Shown here piece after piece: positions 1 to 6,674 of a DNA stretch of 39,298 nt. The position numbers and the translations under genes are program-made. Below the pieces are notes generated by a model. That model did not search any database. It was not told the origin of the DNA and saw nothing but the letters and a program-made list of their open reading frames with translations. Source of the DNA: an uncultured Bacteroidales bacterium (GTDB lineage Bacteria > Bacteroidota > Bacteroidia > Bacteroidales > Paludibacteraceae); assembly GCA_900321605.1 (NCBI GenBank), contig ONWR01000017.1:1-39298 (forward strand), read 5' to 3'. Position 1 is the first letter of the stretch. Every line of letters starts with the position of its first letter.

Positions 1-103
1 ACAAGGAAACAATGTACAAAGTACAAAGGTCATCGAGAATGGCGTTCTCTATATCATCCGTGATGGTAAGACCTACAATGCAATGGGTCAAATGGTTAAA
101 TAA
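1..103 (+). CDS. 3' end of a secreted/surface protein with short C-terminal motif (partial)
   Basis: Only the last 33 codons are in the window, in frame from base 2 to the TAA at 101-103. They end in V-I-E-N-G-V-L-Y-I-I-R-D-G-K-T-Y-N-A-M-G-Q-M-V-K. This C-terminal pattern recurs in the proteins ending at 19019 and 20358 and is, from family knowledge, common at the C-terminus of large Prevotella/Bacteroidales surface proteins, where it may act as an export or anchoring signal. That role is inference. A 41-aa gene follows after 33 bases. The main body of the protein lies upstream of the window, so its activity cannot be named. Confidence 0.8.
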   Translation, partial: QGNNVQSTKVIENGVLYIIRDGKTYNAMGQMVK

Positions 104-136
104 GTTGAAAATTGTAAATTGAAAGGAAAAATTAGT

Positions 137-262
137 ATGAAAAAGAAAATATATTTTCAACCTGAGGTGCAGGTAGCGCATATCGCATTGGAGTCGATGG
201 TCTTAGCCGGTAGTTCGGGAAATACCATGGGCATGTATAATATTGAAGGCGATCAGTGGTAA
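137..262 (+). CDS. 41-aa small protein, companion of the upstream surface protein
   Basis: The gene runs from ATG at 137 to TAA at 260-262. It encodes M-K-K-K-I-Y-F-Q-P-E-V-Q-V, a hydrophobic middle ending V-L-A-G-S-S-G, and a Gly/Asn-rich tail ending G-D-Q-W. The same plan (M-[KR]-K, Y-x-Q-P, x3-V, then an A-G and a polar tail) is seen in the 51-aa gene at 20355-20510. That gene also directly follows a protein with the short C-terminal motif. Short proteins of this form are common in Bacteroidales and to my knowledge lack a defined function. The AG-[SQ] junction could be a processing site and the N-terminus a recognition leader; both are guesses. It is probably cotranscribed with the gene before it and ends just ahead of a strong terminator. 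Confidence 0.7.
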   Translation: MKKKIYFQPEVQVAHIALESMVLAGSSGNTMGMYNIEGDQW

Positions 263-286
263 TTAGCTGTCCGCTATCCTAACGAA

Positions 287-322
287 GGGGGTGTGTCAAA
301 TCAATGACGCATCCCCTTTTTT
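287..322 (+). terminator. Rho-independent terminator
   Basis: An 11-bp stem (287-297 with 306-316, including G-T wobbles) with an 8-base loop is followed by a T-run. It lies 24 bases after the 41-aa gene and just before the 3' end of the converging ATPase gene, and closes the left transcription unit. Confidence 0.85.
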
Positions 323-340
323 GTTCTGTTCTGTTCACTG

Positions 341-1771
341 CTATTCTTCAAACAAGTCATCCATAGTGACTGATTTTTGGATGGAGGAGGCGTAGGCTCC
401 ACGTGCTAATCCATAGGTGGTAATATAGGTGGGTTGTACGCCATACCGTGTGCCTGTTTGTGCAACAAAAATACCTTGACGCGTACGGAACTTCATGTCC
501 TCCTCCTTGTCTATGAGGTATAGAGAGGTACTATACTTAATCTCACACATGTTAATTATCCGGTCTGCTCGTTCAATGAGTAAATCTATTTGTGCTCGTT
601 GCTCCGGATCATTACTTCTCCATGAGTAGTACTCTGTACCTATTTGATCTATGCCTATTGCTTTTTTGATTTGCGGGATATGCTCCTCGCACACGCGTTC
701 ATATGATAATCCCCAATACGTGTTAACCATGGGGGATTGTAGATGATGTGCCCAAAAATGTTCGTCATTAGGTTGAGACTCAAGGAACGAATGATAGAAT
801 TGTACGTAGAAATCCGACAATGTGTAATATCCTCCTGTTTTTCCGACTTTCTTGCGACGCACACGATGATACCTCAAAAAATCGCAATTAACCAGATTAT
901 CCAACTGTTTGGAGATGGCACCGCCATTTGATTTCTTCAAAATATCCACCAACTCATCACGGGTCAAACCGTACCGATGAGCAGCTACTATACGAATGAT
1001 ATCCAAATAGGGTTCCGGATGCGAGAAGAGTGATGCAAACAAGCGGTTGTATTCGTCATGCAATTCTCCATTTTTTGAAAATAGCAATCTGTCCACTGCG
1101 TCGGTTACGCTTTCGTTCGGCTCAATCAAACTGAGATAATAGGGGATGCCTCCAAACACCATGTATGCTTGTAACATCGATAGTCGATCCCATGCCATTT
1201 GGCGCCAGTGGAAGAATTGTTCGCATTGCGATAACTGAAATGGATGGAGGTGCATGAGATGCGTAATCCGGTTGTGCAATCCACCATGATTATTGACTAT
1301 ATTGTCAACCATCCATGAGGTCGCCGAACTGCATACAATAAGCATCAGATTATTGTGGTTGGTTACAAAACTATTCCAAAAATGACCCAGCGCAACTACA
1401 AAGCGAGTTCCTTTTACATCCATACACGGGAGTTCATCTATGAAAATAACTTGACGCTTACCGGTTTCCAATCGAGGGGTGATTGTTTGCTCTAAAGCAA
1501 AAAATGCATCCATCCAATTTTTAACATAGTTACCCGTGTAGCCTATTCGGCGTAAACTTTGGTTAAAGGCAGCAAACTGTTCATCACGTGTGCCTTGAAT
1601 CACTCCGGATGTCTCAAAAACGAACGAATCACTCCATGTTTGCTTGATGAGAAATGTCTTTCCCACACGCCTACGACCATATACAGCAACAAACTCCGCT
1701 TTCCCGGATTTGCCGTACTTCGTTAGCATAGCCTTTTCTTGCTCACGACCAATTAACTGAACCTCTTCCAT
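341..1771 (-). CDS. AAA ATPase with C-terminal nuclease-like domain (ATPase_2/DUF234 type)
   Basis: This 476-aa protein has a P-loop G-R-R-R-V-G-K-T at residues 32-39 and a Walker B I-F-I-D-E at about 109-113. A winged-helix-like middle follows, and then a C-terminal segment with D396, E410 and K412 in the order D...E-I-K, matching a PD-(D/E)XK nuclease-like fold. This is the ATPase family abundant in Bacteroidales genomes in many dissimilar copies; its role is unsettled and mobile or toxin-like behaviour has been suspected. The start is set at the ATG at 1769-1771 (M-E-E-V-Q-L-I-G-R-E), because the promoter -7 box lies only about 25 bases upstream. A longer reading to 1927 would translate the promoter and the tandem repeats. 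It is transcribed divergently from the AraC-type gene at 2081. Confidence 0.85.
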   Translation of the reverse strand: MEEVQLIGREQEKAMLTKYGKSGKAEFVAVYGRRRVGKTFLIKQTWSDSFVFETSGVIQGTRDEQFAAFNQSLRRIGYTGNYVKNWMDAFFALEQTITPRLETGKRQVIFIDELPCMDVKGTRFVVALGHFWNSFVTNHNNLMLIVCSSATSWMVDNIVNNHGGLHNRITHLMHLHPFQLSQCEQFFHWRQMAWDRLSMLQAYMVFGGIPYYLSLIEPNESVTDAVDRLLFSKNGELHDEYNRLFASLFSHPEPYLDIIRIVAAHRYGLTRDELVDILKKSNGGAISKQLDNLVNCDFLRYHRVRRKKVGKTGGYYTLSDFYVQFYHSFLESQPNDEHFWAHHLQSPMVNTYWGLSYERVCEEHIPQIKKAIGIDQIGTEYYSWRSNDPEQRAQIDLLIERADRIINMCEIKYSTSLYLIDKEEDMKFRTRQGIFVAQTGTRYGVQPTYITTYGLARGAYASSIQKSVTMDDLFEE

Positions 1772-1796
1772 AATGTTTATGTTTGAAAATCCGCTG

Positions 1797-1828
1797 CAAA
1801 GGTACAGCTTTTTTTTGATATATGCAAG
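1797..1828 (-). promoter_or_regulatory. Promoter of the ATPase gene
   Basis: Read on the minus strand there is CTTG (1825-1828), exactly 20 bp, then TACCTTTG (1797-1804), the Bacteroidota -33/-7 arrangement. Transcription would start near 1790, giving a leader of about 20 bases before the ATG at 1771. This fixes the start codon of the ATPase. Confidence 0.8.
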
Positions 1829-1959
1829 ACTTAGGTCGCGAAAAGTGATAAAAAATCGTCGATTTCGCGAGCAATGTGGGTACTTAGGTCGCGAAAAGTG
1901 ATAAAAAATCATCAATTTCGCGAGCAATGTATGTACTTAGGTCGCGAAAACGAGCAAAA
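1829..1959. repeat. 53-bp tandem repeat, about 2.5 copies, with internal inverted repeat
   Basis: Copies lie at 1829-1881 and 1882-1934, with a partial copy at 1935-1959. Each full unit holds an inverted repeat TCGCGAAA...TTTCGCGA; copy 1 also has an inner palindrome AAATCG-T-CGATTT that is partly lost in copy 2. The array sits in the 309-base divergent gap between the ATPase gene and the AraC-type gene, immediately upstream of the ATPase promoter. The rest of the gap holds the two promoters and AT-rich DNA. The array could be an operator or a relic of a mobile unit that travels with this ATPase family. Confidence 0.9.
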
Positions 1960-2016
1960 TTTTTCTTTTGTGACCAATTAAGTGAATTTTTATTTTTTAT
2001 AATTTTTAATTCTTTT

Positions 2017-2048
2017 CTTGCATATATGCGAAAAAAGCAGTACCTTTG
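2017..2048 (+). promoter_or_regulatory. Promoter of the first AraC-type regulator
   Basis: CTTG (2017-2020), 20 bp, then TACCTTTG (2041-2048). Most of the spacer is CATATATGCG followed by an A-run, nearly the same as in the rsfS promoter at 22459-22490. The predicted start of transcription, about 2053, is only a few bases before the first ATG at 2057. Confidence 0.8.
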
Positions 2049-2056
2049 CAGCGAAA

Positions 2057-2080
2057 ATGAGTAAATGCGTAAATGAGTAA
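2057..2080 (+). CDS. Possible 7-aa leader micro-ORF abutting the regulator start
   Basis: ATG at 2057 opens M-S-K-C-V-N-E and stops with TAA at 2078-2080, in frame with and directly touching the ATG at 2081. Two further ATGs at 2065 and 2073 open three-codon frames that close at 2076 and 2084. The run is made of repeated AAATGAGTAAATG-like sequence. It may be a reinitiation leader or simply a short repeat next to a start codon; translation is unproven. Confidence 0.3.
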   Translation: MSKCVNE

Positions 2081-3220
2081 ATGAGAAAATGGATTAGAGA
2101 CATATGGGATAATTACAAATCCGAAGCGGTCTTCGGGTTGGTGCTGATGGCGGTGCTCATCCTCAGCACCTTCCTCTCGCGGCTTATTCCGGAGGATTTC
2201 TTCGACAATTTCCTCAACCCTGCGCATAGTCTTGCTTTTGCAGTGCTTTGTTTCTTCGGCGCAGCGCAGTGCTTGAGGCATTTGGAGAACAACCGCATCC
2301 GTAAAGTATGGGCCATCATCCTCATCCTTTGGGGACTCTGTGAATGGGTAGGGGTAGCGTTATTTAAGACGGCGTATAATCCTTTCCGGTTCGGCAATGA
2401 ACTCATGGAGAGCACCCCGATGCTGGTGGCTTGTGTGTTTGCATGGTTGCTGTTTATCTACCCCAGTATTTCCATGCGTCCGGGGAAGTTTAACTGGGCA
2501 CGTGGTGCGCTGTTCATATTGCCGGTGGTAGTGCTTGGAGTCATCGATTATGTGCTACCCGCTGACTTACGTATCCTTATTGCGCTGTATCCGATCTGGC
2601 TCATGTATCTCGGCTTTAGGAGAGTACACAGGTACCGTCAATGGTGTGAGGAGAACTTCTCCACCTTGGACGATATCGACGCGCAGTGGATTGTACGATA
2701 TATCATGATGATCATGTTGGCAGCCTTGGTGTTCTATTACCTGTGCGTAAGCGATGACCCGGCTCGTGCGTTTACCCAACAATGGTACCTCATGTTCGTC
2801 CTTTGTTACACTACCGACCAGGTGCTTCACCGTCCCGACCCCTGGGAGCGGTTGCATAGTACGGTGGTGGAGGAAGAGAAGGAAGAACCGGATCCGGTCA
2901 ATGCCGCTTATCGGGCTACATTGGAGAAATGGATCGAAAGCGAAAAACCCTATCTCCAATCGGATTTCCAGCTGATGGACTTGCGTGAGGTGCTGCCGCT
3001 CAATCGCTCCTATCTAAGCCAACTCATCAACTCTGCATACGGTTGCTCGTTCTATCAGTGGGTTAACCGGTTGCGTATCGAAGAAGCCAAGCGCCTGATG
3101 CGTGAGCAGCCCGATCTCAAGATCCAAGATGTCTCCGACCGTTGCGGTTTCTCTTCCCGTCGCGTCTTCTCCCAAATCTTCACACGCGAAACAGGTACTA
3201 CACCTACCGAATGGAAGTAA
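2081..3220 (+). CDS. Membrane-anchored AraC-family transcriptional regulator (paralog 1)
   Basis: This 379-aa protein has seven or eight hydrophobic segments in residues 18-250 (for example 18-36, 51-66, 77-96, 113-130, 143-160, 165-180, 205-225). A charged linker V-V-E-E-E-K-E-E follows, and then a C-terminal AraC-type double helix-turn-helix in about 285-379 (L-N-R-S-Y-L-S-Q-L-I-N ... C-G-F-S-S ... F-T-R-E-T-G-T-T-P). This suggests a cytoplasmic DNA-binding domain tethered to a polytopic membrane sensor; the ligand is unknown. It is a close paralog of the gene at 6675-7850, with near-identical stretches in the linker and helix-turn-helix. It has its own promoter at 2017-2048, and the next gene starts 3 bases after its stop, so the two are likely one operon. 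Confidence 0.85.
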   Translation: MRKWIRDIWDNYKSEAVFGLVLMAVLILSTFLSRLIPEDFFDNFLNPAHSLAFAVLCFFGAAQCLRHLENNRIRKVWAIILILWGLCEWVGVALFKTAYNPFRFGNELMESTPMLVACVFAWLLFIYPSISMRPGKFNWARGALFILPVVVLGVIDYVLPADLRILIALYPIWLMYLGFRRVHRYRQWCEENFSTLDDIDAQWIVRYIMMIMLAALVFYYLCVSDDPARAFTQQWYLMFVLCYTTDQVLHRPDPWERLHSTVVEEEKEEPDPVNAAYRATLEKWIESEKPYLQSDFQLMDLREVLPLNRSYLSQLINSAYGCSFYQWVNRLRIEEAKRLMREQPDLKIQDVSDRCGFSSRRVFSQIFTRETGTTPTEWK

Positions 3221-3223
3221 TAT

Positions 3224-4309
3224 ATGATTCATTTATTAGACAACTATACTTTCTCTCCGGCTCTCCGCTATGACGCGCATAGGCTGATATATACCTATTC
3301 GGAGAAGGAAGAACCGATACAGATCGAGGGCTTTCTGGGGGCCGCGCTGTTATGCGTGCGCTTGATCAATTCCGATGAGGGCGAGCGGCGCGAGATACCG
3401 CTCGATATTGAGCGTAAGCAGGACTTTCTCTTCTCCCGCTATGAGCAGGAAGTGATTGCGGACGGGTGGGGATATCTCGAGGCGGAGCTCCGCCAACTAA
3501 ACGATGCCTATATCCAACTCACGGTCGGTCAAGTTCCCATCGTGGATGTATGCGCTAATGTCCGTCAATTCAGTATAGCGATGTCCTTGCTCTCCGCTTA
3601 CATGCAGCGTCTGGTGACCGAGGAGTTCGGAGAGCATATATGGGAGAAAGAGACGTGGCACATGCCCTTCGCGCACTGGCTCTTCGATGCCGGATATACC
3701 GAGACCGTTCGGCAGCGGTTTTTGCACATCGACTGGACCGATCCCGTGGCCGTCAATGCACTCGTTGAGATGCCGGAACAACGATCCGAAGAACCCTCTT
3801 TTATCTTTGAGGGCGAGGAGGCGGAAGAGATCATCCGCCTCTACTGGGAGTGGCTGTCGAATACCGCACAGAAAGATGCCGCTCTCTTTCCCGATAAAAA
3901 CGTGATGATGGCGGAATTTAAGGAGAAAATCCTTGCGCACGAGACCAATTACGAGGACCTCAAACCGGAGATGAAGGATTTCACGCCGGACCAACTCAAC
4001 CTCTTCCGCAAATGGATGAACCAATGGATCGATTTCGTGAAAACAAAAATCGAACCGCCTGTTTCCTCAAAAAAGAAAGACATCCGGCAGGAGTTTTTTC
4101 TCGATAATATACTCCCCGTCCCGCCCGAGCATAATTATGTGGAAGTGAAGAAATACATCCTCGAGCGATGCAGATATGACAAAGAATTCAAAAAATATTT
4201 CGAAGCACATAAAAGGATAGATTTCTGCCACCAATTAACACTCCTATTTGGTTGGTTTATAGATCCTAACGCCCTCGGCAAACGAATGAAAAGTAAAGCG
4301 AAAAAGTGA
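3224..4309 (+). CDS. Conserved hypothetical protein, 361 aa
   Basis: I do not recognise a named family. The protein is soluble, rich in Glu, Trp and aromatic residues, with no signal peptide or membrane segment. The N-terminal 200 residues look mixed alpha/beta. The C-terminal 80 residues are basic and helical, ending in a block (K-K-Y-F-E-A-H-K-R-I-D-F-C ... L-F-G-W-F-I-D-P-N-A-L-G-K) that resembles C-termini of other uncharacterised Bacteroidales proteins I remember only loosely. The ATG lies 3 bases after the stop of the AraC-type gene, indicating translational coupling and a shared task. The stop codon overlaps the first arm of a terminator palindrome. Confidence 0.7.
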   Translation: MIHLLDNYTFSPALRYDAHRLIYTYSEKEEPIQIEGFLGAALLCVRLINSDEGERREIPLDIERKQDFLFSRYEQEVIADGWGYLEAELRQLNDAYIQLTVGQVPIVDVCANVRQFSIAMSLLSAYMQRLVTEEFGEHIWEKETWHMPFAHWLFDAGYTETVRQRFLHIDWTDPVAVNALVEMPEQRSEEPSFIFEGEEAEEIIRLYWEWLSNTAQKDAALFPDKNVMMAEFKEKILAHETNYEDLKPEMKDFTPDQLNLFRKWMNQWIDFVKTKIEPPVSSKKKDIRQEFFLDNILPVPPEHNYVEVKKYILERCRYDKEFKKYFEAHKRIDFCHQLTLLFGWFIDPNALGKRMKSKAKK

Positions 4310-4359
4310 CGTCACGTGACGTCCTTTTTTTTATGTGTCCTTTCAAAAGGACGTTTTTT
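4308..4359 (+). terminator. Two back-to-back terminator hairpins
   Basis: First is the perfect 16-base palindrome GACGTCACGTGACGTC (4308-4323) followed by a T-run; it overlaps the stop codon of the preceding gene. Second is GTCCTTT-CA-AAAGGAC (4337-4352) followed by GTTTTTT. The second hairpin lies directly in front of the promoter of the DUF3987 gene. Confidence 0.75.
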
Positions 4360-4363
4360 GTAC

Positions 4364-4371
4364 TATCTTTG
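4364..4371 (+). promoter_or_regulatory. -7 box of the DUF3987 gene promoter
   Basis: TATCTTTG at 4364-4371 fits TAnnTTTG. The expected -33 region falls near 4340-4344 (CTTTC) inside the terminator hairpin and is weak, so the hairpin may double as a control site. Confidence 0.55.
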
Positions 4372-4387
4372 CACTCGATTTTAAAAA

Positions 4388-4418
4388 TATTCATTATTCA
4401 TTAATCATTATTCATTAA
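4388..4418. repeat. Short tandem repeat (ATTCATT)
   Basis: Imperfect copies of a 7-8 base ATTCATT/ATTCATTA unit fill the leader just before the ATG at 4426. It is one of several unrelated short tandem repeats found at gene borders in this window. Confidence 0.75.
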
Positions 4419-4425
4419 ATTAACT

Positions 4426-5775
4426 ATGATTGAAAATCTTAACCCTATTCCCGAGGAGCAGGCGAACCTCCACATCGTGGAAAACATGGATGTAAACAAC
4501 CTGCCTGAACTAATGAAATCCGTCTTATCGCTCGCTCACACGCCTGCCGAGAAAGACATGTTATTAATGAGCGCACTTACCGCGTGCTCGGGCGTGCTCC
4601 CGAACCTTTATTTCAAGTACGGTATCGGTGCCAAACGCTATTACCCGAACCTGCAACTCTTCATCGTCGGTTCGGCTGCCTGCGGAAAGGGTATCGCCAA
4701 CCTTGCCCTCGAACTCGTCAAACCCATTCACGAGGCGAATCCCCTCATCATCCCGGGCGATGCGACGTACCCGGCTTTCTACCAGACGCTCGCCAAACAG
4801 AAGGGCCGTGGTTATATCCACGAGTCCGAAGGTTCGGTCATCACCGACATCTGGCGTTCGTCCACCGTGAACTACAACACCGCGCTCCGTAAAGCGGCTG
4901 AGCACGAGACTATCTCCCGTGCCCGTTGCAAAGAAGCGTCCGTCATCGAGAACCCGCAACTCTCCATGGTCCTCACCGGTACCTTCAGCCAGTACCATGC
5001 CCTCGTGCCGTCTATCGAAAACGGTTACTTCTCGCGCTTGCTCACCCTCATCGTCGATGAACACCAAGCCTTTAACAGCCAGTATGTACAACCCTCGGAG
5101 AACTCCGGCGATGTCATCAAAGCAGCAGCCGAACAGCTCTATCATCTCTATGAGAAACTGCTCTTCTCCAAACCCCGCGAGTTCTGCCTCACGCCCGACC
5201 AGCGTACCCGTCTCGGTCATCACCTCGAGACCGCCTATCCGACCCTCATCCGCATGCTCGGCGAAGACTTCCACTCCGTCGTCCTCCGTATGGCTGTCCA
5301 CATCGAGAGGATAGCGATGATACTTACGGCGCTTCGCATGATTAGTTCGTCCTCTTCTCAGCGTATAAACGCTGAGTCCCTCGCATCGTCCATGCCCTCT
5401 GTGTCTCCGTCCATTAGCCCGGAATTGTATTCCGGATCCTCCCTCTCTTGTGGAGAGGGTCGGGGTGAGGTTATTTGTTCCGACCTCGACTACGCTACCG
5501 CCGAACTCATCGGCAACAAACTCATCCTCCATATGGCACAGGCGTATCAGTTGATAAAAGGGACAGAGAAGATAGAGGCACCGAAAGTGAAGCCGCTGGA
5601 TCAGAAAGCCATCCTCCTCTCCCTCCTTCCCGCCGAGTTTGGACACGCTATTCTTGTCAAAGAGGCGGCTACACAAGGTATCCCTGCTCGTACGGCAGAA
5701 CGTTGGAATGAAGGTTGGCAGCAAACAGGCATCGTCTTTCGATTAAAACATGATTGTTATAAAAAAATCGCATGA
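4426..5775 (+). CDS. DUF3987-family P-loop ATPase/helicase-like protein
   Basis: The 449-aa sequence matches the DUF3987 family of Bacteroidota: P-loop-like G-S-A-A-C-G-K-G at residues 82-89, a conserved E-S-E-G at about 130 and P-Q-L-S-M-V-L-T-G-T at about 180. In this family the domain often follows a VirE/primase-like N-terminus and is linked to mobile elements and replication; here it stands alone. Residues about 306-352 are a low-complexity Ser/Pro/Gly-rich stretch, encoded by three clustered hairpins (5357-5459), that interrupts the otherwise regular family sequence. The C-terminus (L-K-H-D-C-Y-K-K-I-A) is encoded across a run of seven A's at 5761-5767, where slippage could extend the protein into another frame. 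It has its own promoter box and is followed by the 126-aa gene. Confidence 0.8.
   Translation: MIENLNPIPEEQANLHIVENMDVNNLPELMKSVLSLAHTPAEKDMLLMSALTACSGVLPNLYFKYGIGAKRYYPNLQLFIVGSAACGKGIANLALELVKPIHEANPLIIPGDATYPAFYQTLAKQKGRGYIHESEGSVITDIWRSSTVNYNTALRKAAEHETISRARCKEASVIENPQLSMVLTGTFSQYHALVPSIENGYFSRLLTLIVDEHQAFNSQYVQPSENSGDVIKAAAEQLYHLYEKLLFSKPREFCLTPDQRTRLGHHLETAYPTLIRMLGEDFHSVVLRMAVHIERIAMILTALRMISSSSSQRINAESLASSMPSVSPSISPELYSGSSLSCGEGRGEVICSDLDYATAELIGNKLILHMAQAYQLIKGTEKIEAPKVKPLDQKAILLSLLPAEFGHAILVKEAATQGIPARTAERWNEGWQQTGIVFRLKHDCYKKIA
5357..5459. repeat. Cluster of three palindromes inside the DUF3987 gene
   Basis: CTCAGCGT-ataa-ACGCTGAG lies at 5357-5376, CCGGAAT-tgt-ATTCCGG at 5419-5435 and CCCTCTC-ttgtg-GAGAGGG at 5441-5459. 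The last is followed by TCGGGGTGAGG, a sequence style seen in palindromic repeats dispersed through many bacterial genomes. The block stays in frame and encodes residues about 310-345. It is most simply read as insertion of small repetitive palindromic elements into the gene. Confidence 0.75.
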
Positions 5776-6095
5776 CGATATTGGCGAAACTGGCGATATC
5801 GCCAATATCGCCATTATCGCCGGTGCAAATTTTACAGCGTCAGTTACGTCCGGATATTATCCGGACATCTCTATCATTTTGCATTTCTGTTGCATATTTG
5901 CAACAGCCAACATGCTTCCAATCGTTAGAGATAAGTTAATCATTCGTTAAATATTGGTTAGTCATTGTCCTTACTATTGCCTAAGCAACACGTAGGCAAT
6001 AACCACCTACGGATTAACAATTTAACGTTTCTTTGCAAAAGAAACCATTTTAACTATTTAACTGTTTAACGTTTTTTGTAAAAAAACTAATTATT
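5776..6095. other. 320-base intergenic region with several perfect inverted repeats
   Basis: Inverted repeats: 5777-5787 with 5799-5809 (11 bp, GATATTGGCGA), enclosing the self-complementary TGGCGATATCGCCA; GTCCGGATA-t-TATCCGGAC at 5848-5866; CTGTTGCA-tatt-TGCAACAG at 5887-5906; GTTTCTTT-gca-AAAGAAAC at 6027-6045. None has a clean T-run like the other terminators here. No good TAnnTTTG promoter is evident. A 66-codon frame (5750-5950) crosses the first half, overlapping the DUF3987 3' end; it is discussed as a possible frameshift extension, not called as a gene. Confidence 0.7.
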
Positions 6096-6476
6096 ATGGC
6101 TCAATTTACTACAGAAGCCGGAATCGATGGATTGACCGGCAAGTTTAGCAAACACTCGCGTCTGGTGATGCGACAGAAAGAATGGCACTATCCGGACGGA
6201 CGTGTCTTTGGATGCGGTCCGAAGGAAGTGTACGCGTATGAGAAACGGGATTATAAACGCGATCCGCGAACTCCTGCCGAGCAGGCCCAGTACGAGCGCT
6301 GGAAAGCCGTTTGCCAAGAGGCATCGCGTATCGCGAAAGATCCGAATCATCCGCGGTACCAAGAGATGGTGGAACGTCATGCTGCCCAACTCCGCGGCAA
6401 ACCCGATCCCGTCCTTGGCAAGAAACGTATCTGTCAGTTCGGCAACTTCGTGCGGGCAGTACTGATACACGAGTAG
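6096..6476 (+). CDS. Conserved hypothetical protein, 126 aa
   Basis: The protein is small, basic and soluble, beginning M-A-Q-F-T-T-E-A-G-I-D-G-L-T-G-K. It has a central W-H-Y-P-D-G-R-V-F-G-C-G-P-K-E-V-Y-A-Y and a helical C-terminal half ending N-F-V-R-A-V-L-I-H-E. It resembles short uncharacterised Bacteroidales proteins that I cannot tie to a named family. The many Arg/Lys residues would suit nucleic-acid binding, but no recognised motif supports that. It lies 320 bases after the DUF3987 gene on the same strand and ends directly at a strong terminator. Confidence 0.7.
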   Translation: MAQFTTEAGIDGLTGKFSKHSRLVMRQKEWHYPDGRVFGCGPKEVYAYEKRDYKRDPRTPAEQAQYERWKAVCQEASRIAKDPNHPRYQEMVERHAAQLRGKPDPVLGKKRICQFGNFVRAVLIHE

Positions 6477-6507
6477 AAAAAACGCATCTTTGAGGTGCGT
6501 TTTTTTA
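6477..6507 (+). terminator. Rho-independent terminator
   Basis: A 12-bp stem with one wobble pair (AAAAAACGCATC with GGTGCGTTTTTT, loop of about 6) and T-run begins at the base after the stop codon of the 126-aa gene. The A/T-rich flanks make it potentially bidirectional. Confidence 0.9.
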
Positions 6508-6539
6508 CATTTATGTGGAAAAATTGACACCTTTTATAT

Positions 6540-6610
6540 TACTTTGCGTAAAAAAATGACATAAAAAAGATACTTTGCGTAAAAAATGCGCGTACGTATT
6601 GCGTATGTGC
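6540..6610. repeat. Direct repeats and GTATGT-type motif upstream of the second AraC gene
   Basis: TACTTTGCGTAAAAAA occurs twice, at 6540-6555 and 6571-6586 (31-bp period). It is followed by CGTACGTATTGCGTATGTGC at 6591-6610. The latter differs by one base from 7891-7910, which overlaps the promoter of the lipoprotein operon, and shares TTGCGTATGT with 6635-6644 in the regulator's own promoter. These are candidate binding sites for the regulator at 6675. Confidence 0.6.
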
Positions 6611-6633
6611 AATTTTTTTTTTTTTCGTTTTAA

Positions 6634-6665
6634 TTTGCGTATGTCAGAAAATTGTTGTACCTTTG
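6634..6665 (+). promoter_or_regulatory. Promoter of the second AraC-type regulator
   Basis: TTTG (6634-6637), 20 bp, then TACCTTTG (6658-6665). The -33 box is part of TTTGCGTATGTC, which matches the repeated motif. Transcription would begin around 6670-6672, only 3-5 bases before the ATG at 6675, so the mRNA may be nearly leaderless. Confidence 0.8.
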
Positions 6666-6674
6666 CAGCCGTTT

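Noticed and set aside
1772-1927. N-terminal extension of the ATPase to 1927
   Set aside because: It would be encoded by the promoter and tandem repeat; the transcription start predicted near 1790 excludes it.
4308-4323. 16-base GACGTC palindrome as a regulator operator
   Set aside because: It overlaps a stop codon and is followed by a T-run, so a terminator is the simpler reading; an additional operator role cannot be excluded.
4564-5724. 386-codon open frame on the minus strand of the DUF3987 gene
   Set aside because: It mirrors the codon pattern of the plus-strand gene, which matches a known family; no promoter or recognisable domain.
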